Counted from the stretch's first letter, positions 19,202 through 28,146 are shown. The stretch: DNA of 64,000 nt from Alcaligenaceae bacterium (GCA_013416455.1 JACCES010000005.1:1-64000), one strand, 5' to 3'. The notes: generated by a model not told the origin, from the sequence alone. Numbers and translations: made by a program.

Positions 19202-20368
19202 ATGAAGCAGTTCAGGGGCAAGGTCGCCATCGCGGGCGTGGGTACGGCCGGTCTGGGCAAGGCCGAAGGTTATTCGGAACTTGAAATATTGACGGCTGCG
19301 GCCATGGCGGCCATCAAGGATGCCGGGCTGGGCTTGAGGGATATCGACGGCATCACGACATGCAGTTCCCTTTCGGCCATGTGGGCCTTGCCGGTGATCG
19401 AGTACCTTGGCATACGGCCGGCGTTCATAGACAGCACCATGTTGGGCGGGTCGAGCTACGTGGCTCACCTCATGCCGGCCATTCAGGCGCTCGTATCGGG
19501 GCAGTGCAACGCGGTGCTGGTGTGTTATGGCAGCACTCAGCGTACCGCGCAGTTCAACCGGGCGGAATTGACCAAGGTGCGCAAGGTGCTCGAACCGCAG
19601 CCCTACGAGATGCCCTATGAGCCGCCACTGCCGGTGGCGGCCTATGCGCTGGCCGCAAGCCGCCACATGCATCAATACGGCACGACGCGGGAACAACTGG
19701 CGGAAGTCGCGGTGGCGGCGCGCAAGTGGGCGCAACTGAATCCGGAAGCGCTGATGCAATCCGATCTTTCCGTGGAAGACGTCATTCAGGCCCGTCCGAT
19801 CAGCGATCCCTTGACCGTGCGTGATTGCTGCATGGTGAACGATGGCGCCGGGGCCTTCGTGCTGGTCCGCTCGGATCGGGCCAAGGATCTTCCGCGCAAG
19901 CCGGTCTATGTGCTGGGCAATGCCACGGCGGTCTGGAATCGGCAGATCTCTTCCATGCATGACCTGACCGTCACTTCCGCCGTCGAATCGGGGGCACGTT
20001 GTTTCGATATGGCGGGCTACGGGGCGGCGGATATGGATCTGGCCATGCTCTACGACGCTTTCACCATCAATACCCTGCTCTTCCTGGAAGATCTCGGTTT
20101 CTGCAAGAAGGGCGAGGGCGGGGCGTTCGTCGCAAACGGCGGCGTGGCGCCCGGCGGCCGGTTGGCGGTGAACACCAACGGCGGTGGGCTTTCCTGCATC
20201 CACCCCGGCATGTACGGCGTGTATCTGGTGATCGAGGCGGTCCGGCAGTTGCGCGGCGAGTGCGGCGCGCGCCAGCTCGATGATCCCAGGCTGGCGGTGG
20301 TGCATGGCAATGGCGGCACCTTGTCCAGTCAATCCACGGCAGTGCTGGGAACCGCTGAAACGCTTTGA
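19202..20368 (+). CDS. Thiolase-like protein (SCP-x/Ltp type) lacking the usual nucleophilic Cys
   Basis: A 388-residue thiolase-superfamily protein, preceded by GGGGAG. At the position where thiolases carry their N-terminal nucleophilic cysteine it reads MLGGSSYVAHL (G82 G83 S84), as in lipid-transfer-like members. The C-terminal NGGGLSCIHPGMYGV and VVHGNGGTLSSQST correspond to later active-site loops. Paired with DUF35, it resembles the ChsH2-DUF35/Ltp2 arrangement of steroid side-chain aldolases, so retro-aldol cleavage of a beta-hydroxyacyl-CoA is as plausible as thiolysis. Final function unresolved. Confidence 0.82.
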   Translation: MKQFRGKVAIAGVGTAGLGKAEGYSELEILTAAAMAAIKDAGLGLRDIDGITTCSSLSAMWALPVIEYLGIRPAFIDSTMLGGSSYVAHLMPAIQALVSGQCNAVLVCYGSTQRTAQFNRAELTKVRKVLEPQPYEMPYEPPLPVAAYALAASRHMHQYGTTREQLAEVAVAARKWAQLNPEALMQSDLSVEDVIQARPISDPLTVRDCCMVNDGAGAFVLVRSDRAKDLPRKPVYVLGNATAVWNRQISSMHDLTVTSAVESGARCFDMAGYGAADMDLAMLYDAFTINTLLFLEDLGFCKKGEGGAFVANGGVAPGGRLAVNTNGGGLSCIHPGMYGVYLVIEAVRQLRGECGARQLDDPRLAVVHGNGGTLSSQSTAVLGTAETL

Positions 20369-20485
20369 TTCCAAAGCAAGAAGCATCGTGACCATGGAAC
20401 GAAGCGCAAACTCCGTTCTTCGCGCCGGAGGCGGAAGCATGTCGGGTACGGTGGCGCGCGCGTTTTCGCACGATAGGTGAGGACT

Positions 20486-21172
20486 ATGTTGAACAAGGTT
20501 GTCGGTTCGCTGGAGGATGCGGTTTCCGGAATCCAGGACGGATCTACATTGTTGATTGGTGGGTTCGGTGCGTCCGGGGTTCCCGAGGCTCTGCTGGTGG
20601 CTTTGCTGGATGCCGGGGTGAAGGGCCTGACGGTAGTGAACAACAACGCCGGCAATGGCGAGATCGGGTTGAGCCAGTTGATACGGGCGGGGCGGGTGGA
20701 AAAAATGATCTGTTCCTATGCCCGGTCCTCCAATCCCAGGAAACCCAATGCCCAGGCGTTCGCCGATTGGTACCGGGAAGGGAAGATCCGGCTTGAACTG
20801 GTCCCCCAGGGCACGCTGGCGGAAAGGCTGAGGGCGGCCGGCGCGGGCATCGGCCCCTTCTTTACGCCCACCGGCTACGGTACGCGCCTGGCTGAAGGCA
20901 AGGAAACACGCGTGATCGACGGCCGCGGATACGTGCTCGAAGAACCGCTGCATGGTGACGTGGCTTTCGTGAAGGCGCGATATGGGGATTCCGCGGGCAA
21001 CCTGACCTACCGCTATGCGAGCCGGAATTTCGGGCCCGTCATGTGCACGGCGGCGCGTCTCGCTGTGGCGCAGGTGGACAAAGTGGTGGCTTTGGGGGAA
21101 CAGCATCCCGAGCATATCGTTACGCCGGGCATTTTCGTGCAGCGGGTGGTGGAGTATGGCAATGCCGATTGA
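20486..21172 (+). CDS. CoA-transferase family I, subunit A
   Basis: A 228-residue alpha subunit of a 3-oxoacid/3-oxoadipate-type CoA-transferase. The glycine-rich CoA-binding segment is LLIGGFGASGVPEALL at about residues 22-37, and GIGPFFTPTGYGT is also typical. ATG 20486 is preceded by GGTGAGGA. It overlaps the beta subunit by 11 bases. The enzyme probably activates a pathway carboxylic acid at the expense of succinyl-CoA or acetyl-CoA; the acceptor is not determinable. Confidence 0.92.
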   Translation: MLNKVVGSLEDAVSGIQDGSTLLIGGFGASGVPEALLVALLDAGVKGLTVVNNNAGNGEIGLSQLIRAGRVEKMICSYARSSNPRKPNAQAFADWYREGKIRLELVPQGTLAERLRAAGAGIGPFFTPTGYGTRLAEGKETRVIDGRGYVLEEPLHGDVAFVKARYGDSAGNLTYRYASRNFGPVMCTAARLAVAQVDKVVALGEQHPEHIVTPGIFVQRVVEYGNAD

Positions 21173-21863
21173 AACTTTGACTCGCCACGATATGGCGAAG
21201 CTCGTCGCTGACGATGTGCCGGCCAATTCCTACGTGAACCTGGGTATCGGCATGCCGACGCTGGTGGCCGATTACCTGCCGGCGGGGAAAGGCATCGTCC
21301 TGCACAGCGAGAACGGCTTGTTGGGCATGCGCGCATTGAAGGAGGGGGAGCCGGTCGACCCCGACATGCTGAATGCCACCAAAGAGCCGGTGGCGCTGGA
21401 TGAAGGCGCTTCGGTCTCCGACCATGTGGTGTCCTTCGCGATGATGCGCGGCGGCCATATCGATCTGACGGTGCTGGGGGCCTTCCAGGTGTCGGGCCGG
21501 GGCGATATCGCCAATTGGGATACCGGTGACAGCGACTCGATTCCCGGCGTCGGCGGCGCGATGGATCTTGTCGTGGGCGCCAAGCGCGTGTTCGTGATGA
21601 TGCAGCACGTGGATCGCGACGGCCGCCCGAAGATCGTTCCCGAATGCGTGTATCCGCTGACCGGTTGCGCAGCGGTACATCGTGTCTACACGGACCTGGC
21701 CGTCATTGACATCACATCCTCGGGGTTGGTCGTGCGGGCAATGCTCGACGGCCTGGATTTCGATGAATTGCAGAACCGCACGGCAGTGCCGCTTCGGCTT
21801 GCCTCTGATTGCCGTGTACTTGAGCGTAGTACCGATTTCGAGAAGTCGAGGAGTATCGAATGA
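21162..21863 (+). CDS. CoA-transferase family I, subunit B
   Basis: A 233-residue beta subunit with the catalytic glutamate E50 in HSENGLLGM, which forms the glutamyl-CoA thioester. VNLGIGMPTLVADYLP and GGAMDLVVGAKRVFVMMQH are family hallmarks. ATG 21162 is chosen because GGAG is 7 bases upstream; ATG 21156 is too close to it. It ends in an ATGA overlap with the carboxyltransferase gene, binding the CoA-transferase and carboxylase into one translation unit. Confidence 0.92.
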   Translation: MPIETLTRHDMAKLVADDVPANSYVNLGIGMPTLVADYLPAGKGIVLHSENGLLGMRALKEGEPVDPDMLNATKEPVALDEGASVSDHVVSFAMMRGGHIDLTVLGAFQVSGRGDIANWDTGDSDSIPGVGGAMDLVVGAKRVFVMMQHVDRDGRPKIVPECVYPLTGCAAVHRVYTDLAVIDITSSGLVVRAMLDGLDFDELQNRTAVPLRLASDCRVLERSTDFEKSRSIE

Positions 21864-23404
21864 GCTGGACCGCGGAGTTGAACGAGCTGGCGCAGCGCCA
21901 GGCCTTTTCCCTGGAAATGGGCGGGCCGGAAAAAATCAGGCGCCAGCATGACAATGGCAAGCTTACCGTTCGTGAACGCATCGAAGGGCTGGTGGATGCG
22001 GGTTCATTCGTGGAGGTCGGGGGCCTGGCCGGCAGCGGGGAGTACGACGAGAACGGGCGCCTGAAGAAGGTTGTGCCGTCCAACGTGGTGATGGGGCGGG
22101 CCAGCCTCGACGATCAGCCCGTGGTGGTGATCGGCGACGACTTCACGGTTCGCGGCGGCGCCAACGACGGCGCCGTGGGCGACAAGATGATATTCGCGGA
22201 GCAGATGGCCTTCGACCTGCGCATTCCGATCGTGCGCATGGTGGACGGTACGGGCGGCGGCGGCTCCGTCAAGAACATTGAAAAGATGGGGCATGCGCTG
22301 TTGCCCAAGATGAAGATCTGGGCCTCCGTCGCGCGGAATCTTTCCCATGTCCCCGTCGTGTCCCTGGCGCTGGGTTCGGTGGCGGGGCAGGGGGCGGCGC
22401 GGGTCTCGGGCAGCCACTATTCCGTCATGGTCAGGAATACGTCCCAGCTCTTCATCGCCGGGCCTCCCGTGGTGGCGAAGATCGGCCAGAATCTGGACAA
22501 GAACCAGTTGGGAGGAAGCGCGATCCATACCCGCAACGGTGTGGTCGATGATGAAGTGGCCTCGGAAGAAGAAGCCTTCGCGGCGGCGCGCCGATTCCTG
22601 AGCTACCTGCCGCCGTCCGCCGACGAGACAGTGTCCAGGGCGGCCGTACCGGCCAGCGTGCCGGACCAGTCCTGGCTTCGGGACGCCATTCCGCACGATA
22701 CGCGCAAGGTCTACAAGATTCGGCCGATCATCGAGACCCTGTTCGACGAAGGGTCGGTCTTCGAGATCGGCAGGCATTGGGGCAAGGCGATCGTTTCCGG
22801 GCTGGCGCGGGTGGATGGCTGGCCAGTGGTGTTCGTCGGCAGCAATCCCTACCACTATGGCGGCGGCTGGGATCGCCACACCGCCGAGAAATTCATCCGC
22901 CTGGTGGACCTCGCCGAGCTGTTCCGCCTGCCGGTGGTCAACATGGTCGACGTCCCGGGCTTCCAGATCGGCCTGGAAGCTGAAAAGGACGGCGTCATGC
23001 GCGCGGGTGTGCGGGCGTTGACGGCCGTCACCCAGGCAACCGTGCCCTGGTTCTCCCTGATCATGCGCCGGGCTTTCGGCGTGGCCGCCGGCGGTCATCA
23101 GAATTCGAGCCGCTTCAATTTCCGCTACGCCTGGCCTTCGGCGCAATGGGGCTCGCTGCCCATCGAGGGGGGGCTGGATGTGGCCTACCGCGCCGAGATC
23201 GAAGCCGCGGAAGACCCGGAACGCAAGCGCCGCGAAATCGAGGAGCGCGTGCGCGGCCTGACTTCGCCGTTCAGAAGCGCCGAAGCCTTCGTCATCGAGG
23301 ACATCATCGATCCGCGGGAAACCCGGGCACGCCTGGTCGAGTTTGCGAACCTGAGCGCGAAGTTCCGCAGGCCCCGCGAGTTCGCGGCGGGCCTGCGGCC
23401 GTGA
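21860..23404 (+). CDS. Acyl-CoA carboxylase carboxyltransferase (beta) subunit
   Basis: A 514-residue biotin-dependent carboxyltransferase with both crotonase-like halves (N half to about residue 250, with DDFTVRGGANDGAVGDKM; C half from about 280, with MVDVPGFQIGLEAEKDG). It transfers CO2 from carboxybiotin to an acyl-CoA such as acetyl-, propionyl- or methylcrotonyl-CoA; specificity cannot be assigned. The next two genes supply the biotin carboxylase and the biotin carrier, so the whole enzyme is encoded. Confidence 0.92.
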   Translation: MSWTAELNELAQRQAFSLEMGGPEKIRRQHDNGKLTVRERIEGLVDAGSFVEVGGLAGSGEYDENGRLKKVVPSNVVMGRASLDDQPVVVIGDDFTVRGGANDGAVGDKMIFAEQMAFDLRIPIVRMVDGTGGGGSVKNIEKMGHALLPKMKIWASVARNLSHVPVVSLALGSVAGQGAARVSGSHYSVMVRNTSQLFIAGPPVVAKIGQNLDKNQLGGSAIHTRNGVVDDEVASEEEAFAAARRFLSYLPPSADETVSRAAVPASVPDQSWLRDAIPHDTRKVYKIRPIIETLFDEGSVFEIGRHWGKAIVSGLARVDGWPVVFVGSNPYHYGGGWDRHTAEKFIRLVDLAELFRLPVVNMVDVPGFQIGLEAEKDGVMRAGVRALTAVTQATVPWFSLIMRRAFGVAAGGHQNSSRFNFRYAWPSAQWGSLPIEGGLDVAYRAEIEAAEDPERKRREIEERVRGLTSPFRSAEAFVIEDIIDPRETRARLVEFANLSAKFRRPREFAAGLRP

Positions 23405-23414
23405 GGATGACGAT

Positions 23415-24779
23415 ATGAAGAAGATTCTCATTGCCAATCGGGGCGCCGCCGCGACACGCATCGACCGGGCGGCCAAAGCGCTGGGGATGAAGACCGTCAT
23501 CGTGTATTCGGAAGCGGACAGTGAACTGCCTTACGTCCGGGCAGCGGAAGAAAGCTATTGCATCGGGCCGGGGCCGGCGCTCAGGAGCTATCTCGACCAG
23601 GAAGGGATCCTCGATGTCCTGTGTCGATCCGGCGCCGACGCGCTCCATCCCGGCTACGGTTTCCTTTCCGAGAACGCGGGCTTCGCCCGCAAGGTTGAAG
23701 CGGCCGGAAAATGCTTCATCGGGCCTTCTCCGTATTGGCTGGAACGCCTGGGAGACAAGGCGGCGGCCACCGCCCTGATGCGTGAACATGGCCTGCCGAT
23801 CGGCAGCAGTTCGGGCGTCCTGCCGCTGGATGACCCCTCGGCGGTCGCGGAGGCGGCCGCGGCCATCGGGTACCCGGTCCTGATCAAGCCGGCCAAGGGC
23901 GGCGGTGGTATCGGCATGATTCCGGTGGAGGGCGCCGGGCAGCTCGCCGAGGCATGGGACAAAGCGGCCAGCATCGCGACCAAGGCCTTTTCCGATGCGG
24001 CGCTCTACCTGGAAAAGTTCATTTTCGAGCCGCGCCACATCGAATTCCAGTTTCTCGCGGATCGCTATGGCAACGTGATGTCGCTGTACGAGCGCGATTG
24101 TTCCACGCAGCGCCGCTATCAGAAAGTGATCGAAGAAGGGCCGGCCCCGCGCATCCCCAGGGAAGAACTGGACAGGATGGCGGAAAGGCTCAGCCGCATT
24201 CTGTCGGACATTGGTTACGACGTCATCGGAACAGTAGAGACTTTATATAGCCCTGCAACGGGTTTCTCGTTCCTGGAGGTCAATACCCGGCTTCAGGTGG
24301 AGCATGCGGTCACCGAAGCGGTGACGGGCGTGGATATCGTGCTTGCGCAGATTCAGCTGGCGGCGGGCGTGCCGCTGTCCGAGGCCGTGCCCGAGCGTCC
24401 CTCTTTGAAGGGGCATGCGATCGAGGCCCGGATCTATGCTGAGCATCCCTTGTCCTTCATGCCGTCGCCGGGTGTATTGAAGGCTTTCGACATCGGCCAG
24501 GGTGACCCGGACATACGGGTGGAAACCGGATACGCGCAAGGCTGCCGCGTGTCGAGTTACTACGACCCGATGGTTGCGAAAGTGATCGTGCACGCCGGAA
24601 CCCGGGACGAAGCCATTGCCAGGCTGTCGGCGGTGTTGCGGGCGGCGAACGTGGAGGGCATCAAGACCAATATCCCGGCGATCGTCAAAGTGCTTCAGTC
24701 AGGTCGTTTCAGCGACGGTGCGATGACTGTCGACGCCATGAGGCATGTGCTGGCCGAAGCGGCCGGCCAGGTAGTGTAG
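23415..24779 (+). CDS. Biotin carboxylase subunit of acyl-CoA carboxylase
   Basis: A 454-residue ATP-grasp enzyme that carboxylates biotin with ATP and bicarbonate. It has the N-terminal ILIANRGAAATR, HPGYGFLSENAGFA, glycine loop KPAKGGGGIGM, catalytic ERDCSTQRRYQKVIEE and EVNTRLQVEHAVTEAVTG. No biotinyl domain is fused; the carrier is the 70-residue protein encoded 10 bases downstream. Position 8 of the family start is alanine-rich rather than GEIA/GEIAVR, a minor divergence. Same operon as the beta subunit. Confidence 0.92.
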   Translation: MKKILIANRGAAATRIDRAAKALGMKTVIVYSEADSELPYVRAAEESYCIGPGPALRSYLDQEGILDVLCRSGADALHPGYGFLSENAGFARKVEAAGKCFIGPSPYWLERLGDKAAATALMREHGLPIGSSSGVLPLDDPSAVAEAAAAIGYPVLIKPAKGGGGIGMIPVEGAGQLAEAWDKAASIATKAFSDAALYLEKFIFEPRHIEFQFLADRYGNVMSLYERDCSTQRRYQKVIEEGPAPRIPREELDRMAERLSRILSDIGYDVIGTVETLYSPATGFSFLEVNTRLQVEHAVTEAVTGVDIVLAQIQLAAGVPLSEAVPERPSLKGHAIEARIYAEHPLSFMPSPGVLKAFDIGQGDPDIRVETGYAQGCRVSSYYDPMVAKVIVHAGTRDEAIARLSAVLRAANVEGIKTNIPAIVKVLQSGRFSDGAMTVDAMRHVLAEAAGQVV

Positions 24780-24789
24780 CGAGGAATAT

Positions 24790-25002
24790 ATGAAAGAGCT
24801 GCTGTCGAATATATCGGGGCGGGTGATCGCCTGCAACGTGAAAGCCGGCGATGAAATCGCTGTGGGCGACGAGGTGCTGATGGTCGAATCCATGAAGATG
24901 GAGATCCCGGTCGAAAGTGAAGAGTCCGGAAGAGTCGTTGAGCTGTTTGTGGGTGTGGGAGATGAAATCGAAGAAGGGCAGCGTCTGGCCGTTCTGGCCT
25001 GA
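24790..25002 (+). CDS. Biotin carboxyl carrier protein (70 aa)
   Basis: A minimal biotinyl domain of 70 residues with the biotinylation motif ESMKMEIP; K36 is the expected biotin attachment site. The two half-motifs of the flattened barrel (AGDEIAVGDEVLMVES and VGDEIEEGQRLAVLA) are complete. It completes the three-polypeptide carboxylase begun at 21860. The GAGGAATAT ribosome site lies before ATG 24790. The stop is followed within 7 bases by a structured repeat. Confidence 0.93.
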   Translation: MKELLSNISGRVIACNVKAGDEIAVGDEVLMVESMKMEIPVESEESGRVVELFVGVGDEIEEGQRLAVLA

Positions 25003-25008
25003 GCCGCA

Positions 25009-25132
25009 TGAAGAATTCCGGCCTGCCGGCCGGAGTTTCTTTGTCACGATGCAGGGGGCGCCTTTGGCGCCACATTGAGATTGCCCCCGCCTGACTCGTC
25101 GTGAACGACGGGGCTTGCGCGTTGGGGGCGTG
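25009..25132 (-). repeat. Structured intergenic repeat, copy B (IS200/IS605-end-like)
   Basis: A 124-base element read on the minus strand. It opens with CACGCCCCCAACGCGCAAGC, then a nested structure: GCCCCC...GGGGGC closing around a CGTCG-TTCA-CGACG hairpin, then GGCGCC-AAA-GGCGCC, and finally CTCCGGCC-GGCA-GGCCGGA with TTCTTCA. The opening and closing boxes match copy A at 12995-13079. It fills the gap between the biotin carrier gene and the Bug receptor and may also stop transcription there. Confidence 0.6.
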
Positions 25133-25157
25133 ACCAAAACTATAAAGGGAGATCAAT

Positions 25158-26177
25158 ATGACTACAGTGAAACTTGGAACGCACAAGCAGTGCCCCGCAA
25201 CCGGCCTGCTTGGCAGGCTGCTTGCCGCGGCGGCCGGCGTCATGATTGCCGCGACCCCCGCTGTCGCGGCCGCTACGAATTACCCGACGAAACCGATCAT
25301 TATCAATGTTCCGTTCTCGGCGGGCGGCACGACGGACATTCTTGCACGGGCCATCGGCCAGCAGCTGGGGCAGAAATGGGGCGTTTCGGTGGTCGTCGAG
25401 AACAAGCCCGGAGCGGGCGGCAATATCGGCACGGCCCAGGTGGCCCGCTCCGCGCCCGACGGCCATACGCTGGTGATGGGCACCATCGGCACCCACGCCA
25501 TCAACCCGAATCTGTACAAGGACATGCCCTACGATGCGGTCAAGGATTTCGAACCCATCACCCGTACGGCCATGGTGCCCAATGCGCTCATCGTCCAGAA
25601 GGATGCCCCCTACAGCACCGTTCAGGAATTGATCGAGTACGGCAAGGCCAATCCGGGCAAGCTGACTTTCGGTTCGTCCGGCCATGGCAGCACCCTGCAT
25701 ATGTCGGGCGAGACCTTCAAGATGATGACGGGCGTGGACATGGTGCACGTGCCCTACAAGGGCAGTTCGCCCGCGGTGGCCGATCTTCTCGGGGGGCAGA
25801 TTTCCATGATCTTCGACAACCTGCCCTCGGCGCTGCCTCATGTGAAAGCGGGCAGTTTCAAGGCGCTGGGCGTCACGTCGGCGGCCCGCGCGGAGCAGCT
25901 GCCCGACGTTCCAACGGTTTCGGAGGCCGGTGTCCAAGGGTACGAGGTCATGTCCTGGTTCGGGCTTTGGGCTCCCAAGGGCACGCCTCCCGAGGTCGTG
26001 AAAAAACTCAACGCAGCGGTGGTCGAGATCATCAATGATCCTGACATGCAGCAGACCATTCGTTCGCAAGGCGCGATTCCCCACCCTGAAGCGCCGGAAG
26101 AATTCGCCGCGTTCATCGCCAGCGAAACGAAGAAATGGGGCGATGTGGTCCGCAGCGCAAATCTCACTATTCAGTGA
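25158..26177 (+). CDS. Bug-family (TctC) periplasmic receptor 1
   Basis: A 339-residue extracytoplasmic receptor of the tripartite tricarboxylate transporter class. It has a long signal peptide (hydrophobic LLAAAAGVMIAATPAVAAA, cleavage near residue 39), then YPTKPIIINVPFSAGGTTDI, the anion-binding loop of the family, and PYDAVKDFEPI. AAAGGGAG precedes the ATG. No TctA/TctB membrane genes occur in the window. Probably captures a carboxylated substrate of the surrounding pathway; ligand unknown. Confidence 0.93.
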   Translation: MTTVKLGTHKQCPATGLLGRLLAAAAGVMIAATPAVAAATNYPTKPIIINVPFSAGGTTDILARAIGQQLGQKWGVSVVVENKPGAGGNIGTAQVARSAPDGHTLVMGTIGTHAINPNLYKDMPYDAVKDFEPITRTAMVPNALIVQKDAPYSTVQELIEYGKANPGKLTFGSSGHGSTLHMSGETFKMMTGVDMVHVPYKGSSPAVADLLGGQISMIFDNLPSALPHVKAGSFKALGVTSAARAEQLPDVPTVSEAGVQGYEVMSWFGLWAPKGTPPEVVKKLNAAVVEIINDPDMQQTIRSQGAIPHPEAPEEFAAFIASETKKWGDVVRSANLTIQ

Positions 26178-26187
26178 CCGTTGAACC

Positions 26188-26213
26188 GGTGCCGGCCTTC
26201 ATGCCGGCACCGC
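26188..26213 (+). terminator. Hairpin between the Bug and SDR genes
   Basis: A 10-bp perfect inverted repeat CGGTGCCGGC-CTTCAT-GCCGGCACCG, 11 bases after the Bug stop and without a T run. It could lower read-through into the SDR gene rather than end transcription fully. Confidence 0.5.
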
Positions 26214-26229
26214 CGGAGAGGGAAGGATT

Positions 26230-27150
26230 ATGAAAGGCATGATGGAAGGCAAGGTCGTCGTCGTGACGGGCGCGGGCGGCGGCATCGGGCGCGAGGTGGC
26301 GCTGCAGCTGGCGGCGGCGGGGGCCCGGGTGGTCGTGAATGACATCGGTGTTTCGCTTGCGGGCGAAGCGCTGGATGCGGGTGTGGCGCCGGCGCAGGCC
26401 GTGGTGAATGAAATCATCGAGGCGGGCGGAACGGCGGTCGCCAACCAGGACTCGGTGGCGACCTGGGATTCGGCCCACTCCATCATCGCATGCGCAATGG
26501 ATAGCTTCGGCCGCATCGATGGCGTGGTGAACAATGCCGGAAACCTGCGTGACCGTTCTTTCCACAAGATGAGCGAGGACGAATGGCGTGCCGTCATTTC
26601 CGTGCACCTGGACGGCAGCTTTTTTGTAAGCCGGGCCGCCGCGGAGCACTTCCGGAAGCAGGAAAGCGGGGCCATGGTCCATATGACGTCGACATCCGGC
26701 CTGATCGGCAATTTCGGGCAGGCCAATTACGGGGCGGCCAAACTCGGCATCGTTGCCTTGTCGAAGATGATCGCCCTGGACATGCAGCGCTACAACGTGC
26801 GGTCGAACTGCATTGCCCCGTCGGCATGGAGCCGCATGACCAGCTCGATTCCGGTCAATACGCCCCAGCAGCGCGAACGTGTCGAAAAGCTCAAGAAAAT
26901 GGAGGCCGGCAAGATCGCGCCCATGGCGATCTACCTGCTCAGCGACCAGGCGGCGCAGGTCACAGGGCAGGTGTTCGCCGTCAGGGCGAACGAAATCATG
27001 CTGATGAGCCAGTCTCGCCCGCTGCGGTCCGTGCATTGCGGTGAAGGCTGGACCCCGGGGCTGATATCGGAAATTGCCATTCCGGCCATGCGGGCGCATT
27101 TCTATCCGCTGGAACGATCGCCGGAAGTCATGTGCTGGGATCCGATCTGA
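26230..27150 (+). CDS. SDR-family dehydrogenase (multifunctional-enzyme type)
   Basis: A 306-residue short-chain dehydrogenase. The NAD(P)-binding motif TGAGGGIGREVA is at residues 13-24, then NNAG, the catalytic Ser region HMTSTSGLIGN and Y-GAA-K in ANYGAAKLG. The spacing and length (VVVNDIGVSLAGE) resemble the 3-hydroxyacyl-CoA dehydrogenase part of peroxisomal multifunctional enzymes. With the MaoC hydratase next door it likely performs hydration/dehydrogenation steps on an acyl-CoA. GAGAGGGAAGG precedes ATG 26230. Confidence 0.9.
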   Translation: MKGMMEGKVVVVTGAGGGIGREVALQLAAAGARVVVNDIGVSLAGEALDAGVAPAQAVVNEIIEAGGTAVANQDSVATWDSAHSIIACAMDSFGRIDGVVNNAGNLRDRSFHKMSEDEWRAVISVHLDGSFFVSRAAAEHFRKQESGAMVHMTSTSGLIGNFGQANYGAAKLGIVALSKMIALDMQRYNVRSNCIAPSAWSRMTSSIPVNTPQQRERVEKLKKMEAGKIAPMAIYLLSDQAAQVTGQVFAVRANEIMLMSQSRPLRSVHCGEGWTPGLISEIAIPAMRAHFYPLERSPEVMCWDPI

Positions 27151-27171
27151 GATCGTGGCGAGTGACGGGCC

Positions 27172-27187
27172 CCGGCCTGCGGGCCGG
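27172..27187 (+). terminator. Short GC hairpin between the SDR and MaoC genes
   Basis: CCGGCC-TGCG-GGCCGG, 22 bases after the SDR stop. No T run follows, so termination strength is doubtful. Confidence 0.35.
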
Positions 27188-27255
27188 TGCTCCTCCGTCA
27201 TGATGGCGCGCGCGCCGCGCCGCGTGGCCATGGGTTTTCACAAGGGGGTTTAGAC

Positions 27256-28146
27256 ATGCTGCTGAGTTATGGGCAATTGCTGGACTATGACATTCCGGAG
27301 GTCCGGCAGAGCTATACCGCGAGGGATGCCCAGTTGTACGCCCTGTCGGTGGGTGTCGGCCAGGACCCGATGGACGCCGATGATCTGCGCTATATCGATG
27401 AACGGTACGGGCCGCTGGTGCTGCCGTCGATGTCGGTGGTGCTGGGCTACCCGGGTTTCTGGCTGAAAACGCCGGGAATCGGTGCGGACACTGTCCGCCT
27501 GTTGCATGGAGAGCAGGGCGTGGAGCTGTTTGAACCGCTGCCGCCGGGCGGTCATGTCTCCGGAAAGACAAGCGTGACGGAGGCCGTGGACAAAGGGGAC
27601 AAGGGCCTGCTTCTGTACTCCGAGAAACGGCTGACCGATCTGGATACCGGGCGTCTGCTCGCCCGTACGTTCGCGACGCACGTGCTGCGCGGAGACGGGG
27701 GCATGCCGGGCGCTCCCACGCAAGCCAGACCTGCGCACCGGATTCCTTCCCGGCCGGCGGACGGGCGGGTGCGCATAAGCACGCGGCCCGAACAGGCGCT
27801 GCTCTATCGGCTCAACGGTGATTACAACCCTCTGCACAGCGACCCGGAAATCGCCCGCAAGGCGGGCTATGAACGGCCGATTCTCCATGGGCTCTGCACT
27901 TTCGGCGTGGTGGCGCAAGCACTGCGAAAGATCCTGAGCAGCCAGGGGCTCGGTGAGCTGAGAACATTATCGCTGCGCTTTTCCGCCGCCGTTGTTCCCG
28001 GCGAGACGCTCGAACTGGACATCTGGAATGATGGGTCGGTCCGGGGGCGCGTGCTGGAAAGAGATGTGGTCGCCATCGACAATGGCTGCTGGGAGCCGTT
28101 TCCCGCCGCCGACCCCGCCACGAGGTCGCAGCCTCGGCCAAGGTGA
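27256..28146 (+). CDS. MaoC-like hot-dog enoyl-CoA hydratase
   Basis: A 296-residue protein with an N-terminal degenerate hot-dog domain and a C-terminal MaoC domain. The R-specific hydratase 2 motif is clear: YRLNGDYNPLHSDPEIARKA, with the catalytic Asp and His, then YERPILHGLCTFGV. It should add water to a 2-enoyl-CoA giving the (R)-3-hydroxyacyl-CoA for the adjacent SDR. ATG 27256 has AAGGGGG 8 bases upstream. Family double hot-dog length is about 280-300, so it is full size. Confidence 0.9.
   Translation: MLLSYGQLLDYDIPEVRQSYTARDAQLYALSVGVGQDPMDADDLRYIDERYGPLVLPSMSVVLGYPGFWLKTPGIGADTVRLLHGEQGVELFEPLPPGGHVSGKTSVTEAVDKGDKGLLLYSEKRLTDLDTGRLLARTFATHVLRGDGGMPGAPTQARPAHRIPSRPADGRVRISTRPEQALLYRLNGDYNPLHSDPEIARKAGYERPILHGLCTFGVVAQALRKILSSQGLGELRTLSLRFSAAVVPGETLELDIWNDGSVRGRVLERDVVAIDNGCWEPFPAADPATRSQPRPR

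Noticed and set aside
19004..21226. A 740-codon open frame on the minus strand
   Set aside because: It lies antisense to the DUF35, thiolase-like and CoA-transferase genes and its product is His/Arg/Gln-rich without domains; it is a high-GC shadow.
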